NCBI GenBank assembly: GCA_014529385.2
Contig: CM043944.1
Coordinates: 91,071,914-91,135,913, forward strand
Length of the DNA stretch: 64,000 bases
Direction: 5' to 3'
Origin: Adiantum capillus-veneris
Lineage: Eukaryota; Streptophyta; Polypodiopsida; Polypodiales; Pteridaceae
The notes below the pieces were generated by a model that was given only the letters and a program-made list of their open reading frames with translations, was not told the origin of the DNA and ran no database searches. Below are positions 54,940 to 64,000 of the stretch, one piece after another (positions within the stretch are counted from its first letter, which is position 1; each line of letters starts with the position of its first letter). Position numbers and translations under genes: made by a program.

Positions 54940-55617
54940 TGTTACGAGACTGGGCAGCCTCCTGTTGTAGTGGTTAGCTGCAATTGGGATAGCTGGCGTA
55001 ATGGTTAATTATGTGCTGTCTATTTATTCTACTAATTGAGTTGATGATGATTTTGTAGAGTGGAATGCGGGGAGTTGATGAAGAGGCACCGGCAATTACT
55101 CTTGGCCATTTTATATTTGCATAGTATCTTAGAGAATCATTTCAATAAGCCACTATGGCTCTGTAAATCGTTGTAGTGGGAACTCCCCTTATGGGTCATG
55201 CAAGAACTAATGAGCTTCACTCATTTACAAAAGTGAAGTGGTTGTAAAAAGAGGGGCCTCAATTTTTGGCACCTTAAACTCAAAATAATATATTAAATAC
55301 CAACTCCACAAGAGAGGTGTCGTGGAGTTTGGGGCTAGATTTAGGCCTTTCTCTTGCAAATTGTCTTCTCTACTCTCTTATGCTATGGTTATTTGTTGTG
55401 TACTCTTTAATCTAGTCTCCATCTGTTACACATCTCTTACACTCTCTTACAAGCATGTCTATGTCAATTCTATGTTTACTCTGTGTGTGTGTGTGTGTGT
55501 GTCTAGGTGAGTGTGTGTGCTTGGAAATTGGAAGAAGAGGTGGACAGGTTGATGGTGATTGCTTGGAAGCTTGTGTTGAATCGTTTAAGCGGTCGATCTC
55601 CCCCTCTTCTCCCAACA
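54940..55617 (+). repeat. Right LTR, 678 bp
   Basis: Starts TGTTACGAGAC and ends TTCTCCCAACA. The GT run is shorter (about 55482-55502) than in the central LTR. It is followed by AAAAGAGAAC; no matching duplicate can be sought because the left end of the dimer is truncated. Confidence 0.93.
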
Positions 55618-56192
55618 AAAAGAGAACATAGGTTAAGGTAAAGAATATATCCTTGCACTTTTACATCGCCTTCTTGGATCTTTTCCTTTACCCATAGCTG
55701 TGGGTTGGTCATAAACCTATCAGACACTTGTGTTCAATGTTCAGGTGAGCTTCAACCTATAAATCCCATGCTATGTAAGTGTTGGGTGCAAGGTAGTCTC
55801 TAGTCCCCTTTGAAACTCGAACCACTTCATTTCCTCAATGGAGACTAAATCCATCCACATAATTGAAAAAGAATCTTTGTGCAAAATCACTCGAAAGTTT
55901 ATCTAGACAATTAAGAAGATCCATCTAAAAACAAGACAAGGAGAGAGAAATTTAGTACATATATGGACAAAAACTGAGTTTACGCTTCTTTTATTCATCA
56001 AAATTTGATCTTTATGATCTCACTACAATTATGGGTGTCTTGAAGCTCATTCTCTAAATATTTTTTTAACTCTCATAACAGGGTATTCTCTCAGACCTCC
56101 CATGTGACAACATGGTATGTAGTTATCTTATAACTTTTTTTTCCCTATGACAACTGCAAGAGCTTAAAACTTCTTAGCAACTTCGACAATCC
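55618..56192. other. No recognisable gene
   Basis: About 575 bases, AT-rich, only short frames. Probably internal DNA of the element that owns LTR copy B, to the right of the dimer insertion. Confidence 0.5.
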
Positions 56193-56528
56193 TTAACATT
56201 TGGAGAACATCGCCAAGTAATAGAGCATGTCTTCTAGGCCTAACCATATCCCAAGTTGAAGTAGTCTGAGGTTGGCAAACCAATCTTTTGGATTGTCGTC
56301 AATATAGATGAAGAATTGATGGAAGGATTCTTGGTGATGGGTAAGATAACTACGGTCAACACTCTTCCAATAAGTTGTTCTTCCTAGCATGCCAAAGACT
56401 TTGGTCCCGATTTCTAAGTAAAAGAGTTCCCGTTTATGCCTTGACAATTGTGTTGCCATATTGTTGAACACTATGGCCAAAACCTCATTCCCTTGGCTAA
56501 AGCATTTAGACGTCACTCTAGGAGCCAT
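56193..56528 (-). CDS. Uncharacterised 111-codon frame just inside LTR copy B
   Basis: ATG at 56528, about 195 bases from the PBS at 56736, starts MAPRVTSKCFSQGNEVLAIV and includes ESFHQFFIYIDDNPKDWFAN. Position suggests the start of gag of the element owning LTR B. The sequence has no clear gag core, so this is tentative. It ends at TAA. Confidence 0.3.
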   Translation of the reverse strand: MAPRVTSKCFSQGNEVLAIVFNNMATQLSRHKRELFYLEIGTKVFGMLGRTTYWKSVDRSYLTHHQESFHQFFIYIDDNPKDWFANLRLLQLGIWLGLEDMLYYLAMFSKC

Positions 56529-56723
56529 TTGTTACTACAAAACAAACGTTCAAATAAAATTATAATGTCATTGTTGAACACTTCAGCCACTTTACCATAA
56601 CTCAAACCAAACACTTCCACCCAAAAATATCCCTTCTCAAACATCATGAATGAATGCATGCACAATGCATAACTAACCTGACTAGTATCCAACTTTAGGC
56701 TATCCCCATAACCTTAAGCATAG

Positions 56724-56736
56724 GCTCTGATACCAG
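56724..56736 (-). promoter_or_regulatory. Primer-binding site next to LTR copy B
   Basis: The minus strand reads CCTGGTATCAGAGCC directly after the LTR end CTCTCA, an exact match to the tRNA-Met site. Confidence 0.85.
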
Positions 56737-56986
56737 GTGAGAGATACCCCTCCCCAGAGGTCTATGCACAAAATTATACAATTTATATATACATCAGATT
56801 TGCGGAAGCATTTGCATATGGGAGGAGTTCTAAGTTCCCAACCAACCATGGAGTTTAGGCCATGAGCTGGACTGCATCCAGAGGTACCTAGTGACTAGTG
56901 CTACCCCTGAATGGTGTTATGAATGAAAACGTACTCAAGAAAAATATAACATTGTGGAGGGTGAATATATGTATACAACGCGTTGC

Positions 56987-57091
<105 letters not shown>

Positions 57092-58037
57092 AGTGGAGGG
57101 TGAAAATAGAGTGCACAAAGACATGAGAAAAGGACAAGGAAGAATCTTTAAATGCCCCATTTAAATGAAACAAGAAACCATGTATTTATGCAATAACAAA
57201 ATTTGGGTATACCATAACATCAAAAAAAGTTTATGACAAAATAACTAGCAGAGCACCGGACCCTGTGTAGGGATCGACCAGTCCACCCATCCACATCCAC
57301 TCTACTACAGAAAGAGAGAATTTCACTTCACTGGGAGTGAGCCAGAACACCTCCAACCTACTTGAGCCAGATATAAGCTGATGCCGCTTCACCTCCCTCC
57401 GTGAACCTGAGCTCTGAAAGGATCCCAAGTACCAGTAGGTGGTAGGGTATCAACATCAACCATACCACTTTAGGCGCCATGCCTCTTGGATGCCCATCAC
57501 CTGGTGTTTAGGCAAAGCCAAGGAAAAATCCCCAATGCACTAATCATGTAGATGAGCCTAACAAAAAGAAGAAGACCTAGGCATCACCCCCGATCTCGCA
57601 AAGCCCCAGGTCAACCACCCTTTAGTCTAAGGCTAAGCGATGTAGGTGATCCTAGTCTTGTAGCGACGCTACCATGAGAAACATAACACGTGAGTCCAAT
57701 CACAATAACTCTTTCCATATGCATAAACAATCTTTTCCAAGTAGTTAGAGTGTACGTGGTCTCTACCCTTACACGTCTACCAAAAACCATATATATCACT
57801 TCATGATCCATTCCCAAAACCATAATTCATAATCCAATCACATCACACGGGCAAGCACTCCACCTAACTTGGGTGAGGCATGACCAATTCTACATAACCA
57901 CTTTAGATAATAACATGGCTGCAAAAATTTCAGCAGCATTTCGAGAGTATAACCAAATCCAAAAAAAAAACCATAAGTCACACGTGCTTCCACCATAAAA
58001 TCACGACCATAATCCATGAAGGAATCTCAGCCCTTAA

Positions 58038-59664
58038 CACTAGAATGGTAACCTAAAAGGACATAAAAGTGTCCTTTCAGGGTTTTGGGAAAAAATTCCA
58101 AAACCATAGTAGATCCACTCATTTTGAAAAATCCTTTCATGAGCTTATAGTTCAATAACTACTACATATGGAAAAAATGAGAAACTTGTAATTTTTCTCA
58201 TCCCTTGGTCACTACAAGCTTCCAAAGTTGATGGACCAGTGCATTTTGCCCAAAACAGCAATTTCTTACGGTTGATTGTATATAAATAAGAGTGGGGATT
58301 TTTGTAGGACATGAGATAAAATGCCCCGTTAACTTCAATGGGTTGGTGACCAAAACATATGGTTGCTTTTACCTCACTAATTTTTTTTGGGAAAAAAAAA
58401 ATGTACAAAAAAGTTGCATTTTTGCCATTTTGCGGACCTATCATCAAAGTTTCTATAGTCACACTCAATACAGATACTATATACATGTTTTCTTAGTTCC
58501 CTTTGGGCCTTTGGATCCAAAAGGAGCCATGGAGCATGTCAAAAGGATAATGGATCTCTTACAATTGGAACCTTGGGGGCAATGATAAAGTGCTAAATAC
58601 AGCAAACATGAAAAAACTGGGTTTAGCATTATGACCTCTAGAAACCCATAAAAACTACTCAATATCTAGCCAAGTTTGTAGTCTATGATTAGATATGGTT
58701 ACTACCTACAAAATACACACAATTGGCCTAAGAAACTATCAATATTGAGAAAGTTATACTTGCTACTCTAAAATGTATCGTATTCTTCAGCAAATCAAAA
58801 AACTCAACCATCATCATATACTATGCTATATAGCATATTAGGTCCCCCAAAACTCAAGGAAGATTAGATTTCTGTTATGCATTACACTTACACAATCAAA
58901 ATTGAATTTGGATATCAAGAAAGCCACACAAAAAAAAAAAGTATTAATTTTGGCCAAAAACAGGATTATGCAATTCTTGTAAATTGGCCATAACTTTCAA
59001 TTTTAACACTTAGCTCTCCCTACAAGCATCAAAGGCTGAAAGCATGTTAACCTGTCCCGCTTTTTGTGCTAGTTAGCAGTTTCAAGTTAGCACATCTTCA
59101 AAAAGTTGGGCGTTCGATAAATTTTTTACAAATAATATCAAAATTTTTCGGAGGTTGTACATTTGGATTCCTTGTTTCAAGTGCTTTCTATTGATATATC
59201 ATATGTCATAGATCTTGGAGATGTAGCTCAAGTTATTGTACTAGTTAACATATGTCAAAATTGTGCTAGTTAGCATTGTCCGGGACATGAAAAAGCATGA
59301 CATGTTAAAATGCTTTCACCCCAAAACATGTTGAGAACTATGAAGGCCTAACCTCTAGCCATCTAAACCTCACAAACATGAAGTTTAGAGTGGTATAGTT
59401 GCGAAAAATTGAAAGAAAAGCCAAAAACAGGACCCGTTTTTTCACACAGTTTAGGTTCAAAAATGTTGTGCAAGAGTAAGGTTAATGGTGAGATCGATAC
59501 TCCAAAAAAAATGCTAAGTTTTTTTCAGCTCATAAGGCAAGTTTGTGGATATATAGTACCTAGACATTCATTTTCATACTCTTCAAATAATTCAAGCAAA
59601 ATGGTCACTTAACAGGACACAAAAGTGTCCAAGGACATAAAAGTGTCCTGTTACCATTCTAGTG
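58038..59664. mobile_element. CACTA-type DNA transposon, 1.63 kb, non-autonomous
   Basis: Termini are CACTAGAATGGTAAC and its exact inverted copy GTTACCATTCTAGTG. Both sides are flanked by TTAA (58034-58037 and 59665-59668); copy A has the empty site with one TTAA (about 38963). CACTA elements usually duplicate three bases, so TTA or TAA is included. Subterminal hairpin-like repeats GGACATAAAAGTGTCC lie at 58059, 59633 and, as GGACACAAAAGTGTCC, at 59615. No transposase is seen. A MITE is nested inside. Confidence 0.88.
59034..59321. mobile_element. MITE, 288 bp, GGTGAAAGC type, inside the CACTA element
   Basis: Same family and length as 38345-38632, in opposite orientation. Ends are GCTGAAAGCATGTTAACC and the inverted TGTTAAAATGCTTTCACC. 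It was inserted independently, as the flanking DNA differs. Confidence 0.85.
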
Positions 59665-60519
59665 TTAACCGCCAATCATAATCACACTGAACCAAATCCC
59701 ACAGTTGGAGTTTGACATAACCCTGCAATCAACTGGTTAACTCACGACGTCATATGGTACCCCCCCTTGGTAGTGTCCCTACATGTGCAGGTAAAACCGG
59801 TTATATAACGATTAATAACTCGCATTCCCGAGGCGATAACGGAGACCTAAATTCATTTATCATCAAGTTTCATCAAGATTTTCAATTTGTTAAGAGGGTT
59901 TTCCCATTCGGTGAATCTATATAGTGGCTCTTAAAGGAGCATGGAGTCAAAAACTTTGGTCGTGCAGTGGGAAGCAAGCTGTTTTTTGACCATATCTCTT
60001 AGCTCATGCGTGATTTTTACATGACACCAAAGAGAGAAAATGTTCTAAATGATGTGTTTTATCTCTGGTATAAAGGGTTCATGTTGATTCATAATGGTTT
60101 GTGATTTATGACCAAAACATTGTTCCTACCGCCTCTATGACGTGAAATGAAAAGTGTTTTTTATGCATGCACGTGATCATAAACGCATCATGTGCATAAA
60201 TCAGAGTGGTAAACATGATGAAATAATCATGGGGTAACTTTATACGTACTCGATTGATCCATACACGCACTCGTATATAAAAAAACAGTCACCAAGAGAG
60301 TGACTACTTAGAAAAACGACATAGAAAGAGAAAGAGAGAGATTATGATAGCTATGGAGTTTAGAGATTCTCACCGTGATTTAGAATCGATTAGGAGTTGT
60401 CAAAAGGATTTTTGCTTTGCCCCAAGAGAGCGGTGATGAGAGCTACGTAGAGGTATTCACCATGAAAGCTTCTGAATAGCGCGTACACCGTGAAACGAGA
60501 GAGAAGATAGTAAGCAAAT

Positions 60520-60552
<33 letters not shown>

Positions 60553-61574
60553 CTTCTTCTTTTTCTTCTTCTCGAGAGAAGATCTTATGGAGATGGTGAT
60601 GAAGAGCTTGCACCACTCCGCATAATAGATACATATAGCCTTGTGATAGTAGACGCAATAGACGACATTGAAAATGAGCACTAACCGGTAATTTATAGAT
60701 TTTCCAACTACCCAGAGTGTGCCCCAAGCTACATGTAGTGCTACCTCTCAGCCAGGATTAGCTTCCAGCTTTTGGGAAAAGACCCTAGTCTTTTCTAAAA
60801 ACATGGCACAACTTTTGGTGGTCAACTCTCCCACTTACCATTCAATTTTTACAGGAAAATTGGCCAATTGAATAGTATCTGGCCAGCTAATGGGAACCGT
60901 AGCTAGACTATGTCGCACCGTAATCCCAACATAATTATGAATTTTTTGTACTGCCCCGGCGTATTTACGATACTGCTTTTATAAAAATAACTTTTGTAAA
61001 AATCCCATTTGGTCCCGTTTTTGTTCCGAGTGATCATTTTTAAAATTTGACGGAAACTAAAATTAATATTTTTATGTTTATTTCATCCTAAAAAGCACAT
61101 TACTTTTAAAAAACATTGAAAAGCGTGAAAAGCTAAAAATAGCATAAAAAATAAAAAAAATCTTCAATTGAACCACGGGTTTTCCTAGTCCATTGGAATA
61201 AAGTGGACCCACTTTTCACTCAAAAGCACTAAAATTCATGAAAAGCTAAAAATAGCATGAAAAGCACTCAAAAAACAGATTTTTATAAAATTGAACCATA
61301 GCTTCCCTAGAACATGTAGATCCATGATCCGACCTTGCTTTTTGCAAAAAAGCACCTAAAGGCATAAAAAGCATGAATAAGTAAAAATAACGGATGTTTG
61401 TAAAACTGAACCAAACGTCCGTCTAACCTAATGGAACATGGAAATGACCTTGCTTTTTACTTTAGAACCTTCGAATACTGTCAATCAAGCATCTGAAGTC
61501 AAAATTTGGCAAAATATAAATTGAAAGTTGTTTTTCTTATTTTTAAAAGAGACCCAAAAATTAGGGATCTTACA

Positions 61575-62550
61575 CCTTGAACTATCCTTTCTTGCTCAAT
61601 TAAGGTCAAAGTTGGCTTAGGTTTTTAATCTCGTGTATTACTGCTCTACTTGGGCGTACATGGTTAAATATTTGGTTGGGGACTGGGTTTTATTAACTAT
61701 GCCAAATATGTTTGAGGGTATGGTTGTATAAGGTATGGATTATGGCAGATAATGGCAATTAGCTACCCATGGAACTATAAGTAGTTGGTCACTACATCGA
61801 GGGTATGGGCCATGGTGACTAGTCTCCTACCTTGGGATGAGATTTGGTACCATTGAATATCCCTGTTATTGACTTTAGGATTGTATCTCTTATACCTACT
61901 ACCGTATATGTGATGCAACAATGTCTAGGAATGTGTAGAACTGACTAATATCTTTTTTTTCTAACAGGTGACTCCAAAGTATAGATTGACTGCACGTATG
62001 AGTACTGTCACTGACCCCTAAAAAGTAGCGGCAATTAATACCAAACTCTCTAAAGTAAAAAAACAGGGATATGTTGCATACTTCGAGGCTAAATTTCCTC
62101 ATAAAGCTCGTCTCCGTCCTTATCTTATGAGAGCTTGCAAAGTAAAAGGAACTCCAATTGGGTTTAGCCTTGTAAATGATACCATCTCTGAGTAATCGAG
62201 TAGCTTCACATTTTGTATTATTATCTTTGAAAGCATTTTAGTTGGGTGACATCTATAACATGTGGGATACCCATGCATCACCTGCATACGGTGCCAATGT
62301 TAATTGAAAGTTGTGTGGTTTCCACGGGTGCATGTGAGGGTTACCTTCTCAATTATGGTTTTCAAAGTTCCCTGGCTTGAAGATGGCAGACTTATTGTTC
62401 TTGTGGCTCTTAAATCTCTTAGACTTGTGTATAAAGTCTGTTCTATACTATGAATGGGAGTTATACCACCTTTTTATTGACATAGTGTCTAGTGTCTTTT
62501 GTAATTTGAAAGAATTCTTTGGTCTTTATGTTATATTGGTTACTGGAACA
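61575..62550. other. Host-like DNA with one exon-like frame
   Basis: T-rich, intron-like sequence to the left of an exon-like frame (61968-62195) and more T-rich DNA to its right. No transposon ends seen. Confidence 0.4.
61968..62195 (+). pseudogene. Exon-like frame, 76 codons with one internal stop
   Basis: A pyrimidine-rich tract ending TTTTTTTTCTAACAG gives a good splice acceptor. The frame then reads VTPKYRLTARMSTVTDP, a stop TAA (62019-62021), KVAAINTKLSKVKKQGYVA, YFEAKFPHKARLRPYLMRAC and KGTPIGFSLVNDTISE, ending at TAA (62193-62195). The stretch after the stop is 57 codons without interruption. It looks like the last exon of a basic, soluble protein. I do not recognise the family. The single stop suggests a decayed gene, or an alternative reading in which the exon starts later. 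Confidence 0.4.
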
Positions 62551-62653
62551 CACACACACACAAGCACACACGTGCGCACGCACGTGTGCGTACACACACA
62601 CACACGCAAGAACACACGTGCGCACGTACGTGTGCGTACACACACACACACAC

Positions 62654-62745
<92 letters not shown>
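62551..62745 (+). repeat. Very long (AC)n with CG-containing alternating tracts
   Basis: A first part holds two near copies of ACACACGTGCGCACGYACGT blocks, then about 95 bases of pure AC. Frames through it are artefacts of the repeat. Confidence 0.97.
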
Positions 62746-62748
<3 letters not shown>

Positions 62749-62840
62749 TGTATGTGGATCTAATCTCATGCTCAAAGCTAGTGATGAAATCTGGAAAGAA
62801 ACTTGAGAATGCAATATCCTCTAAATATATACTAATTTCA

Positions 62841-62849
<9 letters not shown>

Positions 62850-62902
<53 letters not shown>
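62850..62902 (+). repeat. (AC)n microsatellite
   Basis: About 53 bases of AC, 105 bases after the longer AC repeat. Confidence 0.97.
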
Positions 62903-62904
<2 letters not shown>

Positions 62905-63102
62905 AAACACATCTCATATCCCAATGTACTTTCTACTAGTAAGAAATTATAGAGTTGGATGAAAATGGGGTCTAATATCCCAATTAAATTAGGATGATGC
63001 AATTGATAACATGACTAATGCCAATGAAAACAAAAACAATGATAGTAGGGAGGAGAAAAAATCAAGCTCAAAGCCTCACTCTGATTCACCACATAACTAG
63101 GG

Positions 63103-63159
63103 GAGTTGGGGTACAAGAGGAGTGCCAAGAAGTGCAAGGAGAAGACTGACAATGTAAAC
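63103..63159 (+). pseudogene. Trihelix (GT-2-like) DNA-binding domain fragment 1
   Basis: Read from 63103 the frame gives ELGYKRSAKKCKEKTDNVN. In plant trihelix transcription factors the third helix carries E-L-G-Y-x-R-S-A-K-(K/R)-C-K-E-K-F-E-N. Thirteen of the first fourteen residues fit, then the sequence decays. Only this part of the domain is recognisable; helices one and two are not seen upstream. It is a fragment, not a gene. Confidence 0.55.
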
Positions 63160-63316
63160 CTCCATCACCCACAATCTGCTATTCAGATCCTCGATTTGTA
63201 TTTAACATACTTCCCCGTGCTTAGTGAAGAGATTCATTGGCAAGTAAGAGGAAGGCAGTAGAAGTTGAACAATTTATGATAACTTTGTTCGTGGTGAAGA
63301 ATGTTGATGTAGGAAG

Positions 63317-63418
63317 CCAACAGATTTGGGGTACAAGAAGAGCACCAAGAAGTGCAAGGAGAAGTTTGAGAATGCAAAGCCTCCGTCATTCTACAATTTT
63401 CTTTTTAGCTGCGTAGCT
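63317..63418 (+). pseudogene. Trihelix (GT-2-like) DNA-binding domain fragment 2
   Basis: A second copy, about 217 bases further on, reads DLGYKKSTKKCKEKFENAKP then PSFYNFLFSCVA and a stop. It shows the same helix-three signature, with F-E-N kept. The two fragments share nucleotide phrases GGGGTACAAGA and CCAAGAAGTGCAAGGAGAAG. This is either a local duplication or the two trihelix domains of a GT-2 protein, which has two, after heavy loss between them. Confidence 0.55.
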
Positions 63419-63658
63419 TGAGTTTAATGTACTGCCCATCACATCTTTGAGCAATCATTGATACAACTCTTTGTTTCTTACCTCAATCTAGCTTCTCATC
63501 TAACAATGAGGGGGATGATGAGGAAAATTCCATTGTTGATGTGGACGATGCAACAACAAGAAGACAATACCAAGACTGAGTGAAAACTAAGCTTAGAGAC
63601 TCAATTTGATCCACTACATAATCTATCACATGCTCCAACAATTAGAGAAAGAAGCACA

Positions 63659-63991
63659 ATGTTCTTCTTTGAAGGCTTGCTAGAGAGGGTTAATCTCTGC
63701 TCCCCATCACATGCTTCACTCTTTTCTAGAGATCAACAAAAGAAGAGGAAGTGGAAGAACCCTACTAGCATGATGTCCTTATTTGAATATTTTCCAAAGA
63801 GAGTTATTTACAATCAAAAGAGAATTCCCATGAGTTGGGTGATCTTTGAGGACATCATTTACTCTCTTGCTTGCACACACCAAGCTCTATTGGCTTATTC
63901 CTCATATCAAGGGTTACACCAATTTCCTATGAAAATGCAAGGTTTTCATCAAGTACAAGCTAGACCTTGTTTCCACCAACACAAAAGTTAG
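63659..63991 (+). pseudogene. GT-2-like C-terminal fragment
   Basis: A 110-codon frame starts MFFFEGLLERVNLC, later QQKKRKWKNPTSMMSLFEYF and PKRVIYNQKRIP. GT-2-type trihelix proteins have a conserved R-K-R-K-W-K-x-F-F-E-x-L-M-x-x-V-x-x-K-Q stretch in their central helix region. Both halves of that phrase occur here, in two partial copies. The remainder is Gln/His/Pro-rich. It supports the view that 62960-64000 is a rearranged trihelix pseudogene. It may continue off the right edge. Confidence 0.4.
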
Positions 63992-64000
63992 AATCCCATG

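Larger units (their letters stand above)
47104..55617 (+). mobile_element. LTR retrotransposon arranged as a head-to-tail dimer sharing one LTR
   Basis: Order: internal region (47104-50389), LTR (50390-51076), PBS and full internal region (51077-54939), LTR (54940-55617). The two internal regions are nearly identical over about 3.3 kb, at an offset of 4,550-4,553 bases. The first lacks the 5' 580 bases and the LTR that should precede it. Each internal region ends in a chromodomain-like frame followed by a purine tract. Apart from that and a short gag-like start, no pol is present, so the element is non-autonomous. It lies within a region bounded by LTR copies A and B and seems to have inserted there. 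Confidence 0.85.

Noticed and set aside
62377-62906. Frames rich in His-Thr or Cys-Val
   Set aside because: They are translations of AC/GT microsatellites.

Overview
The window reads as repeat-rich nuclear DNA of a land plant with a large genome. Almost everything recognisable is a transposable element. The primer-binding sites match plant tRNA-Met and tRNA-Asp, introns and spacers are AT-rich, long CT/GA and AC/GT microsatellites are common, and the right edge carries fragments resembling a plant trihelix (GT-2-like) transcription factor. No bacterial, organellar or CRISPR features are seen. No intact autonomous element or intact host gene is present: every long reading frame is broken by stops or frameshifts.

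Layout, left to right. (1) 1-2117 is the 3' end of an LTR element in + orientation whose 5' part lies off the window. (2) 2118-6244 is intergenic with a short tandem repeat. (3) 6250-25800 is a Ty3/gypsy element, + strand, flanked by the direct repeat ATAAG. It has lost its PBS and gag. It retains protease, RT, RNase H, an extra integrase-type zinc finger, integrase, a second retropepsin-like domain fused to a basic tail with W-[IV]-P-K repeats, four copies of a 24-nt perfect palindrome (one with a 3-nt insertion), and a ~1,140-codon coiled-coil accessory frame. (4) Nested inside it is a 5.2-kb Ty1/copia element, 14791-20032, flanked by CAAGT. (5) 27526-36377 is a non-autonomous gag-protease element, - strand, of the same family as (1); it has LTRs, a tRNA-Asp PBS, gag with two zinc knuckles, a retropepsin and the W-x-P-K region, but no RT, RNase H or integrase. 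(6) 36378-37633 is intergenic with an exon-like stretch. (7) 37634-61574 is a nest bounded by two long Del/Tekay-like LTRs on the - strand. Next to the left LTR is a decayed chromodomain gypsy polyprotein (41494-45880). In the middle sits a separate LTR element arranged as a head-to-tail dimer sharing one LTR (47104-55617). The right LTR carries a CACTA-type element and a MITE, and the left LTR carries another MITE copy. (8) 61575-64000 holds an exon-like frame with one stop, very long AC repeats and the trihelix-like fragments.

How the parts relate. The gag-protease element has a protease and a W-x-P-K tail that resemble those of the 6250-25800 gypsy element, so it may be a non-autonomous partner of such elements. 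The nesting order gives relative ages: copia is younger than the gypsy that holds it; the CACTA element is younger than the long LTR it sits in; a MITE is younger than that CACTA element. The points most likely to be new are the conserved palindrome array with matching half-sites in the LTRs, the duplicated integrase zinc finger, the second protease-like module with its W-x-P-K tail, and the large hairpin carried by both halves of the dimeric element.
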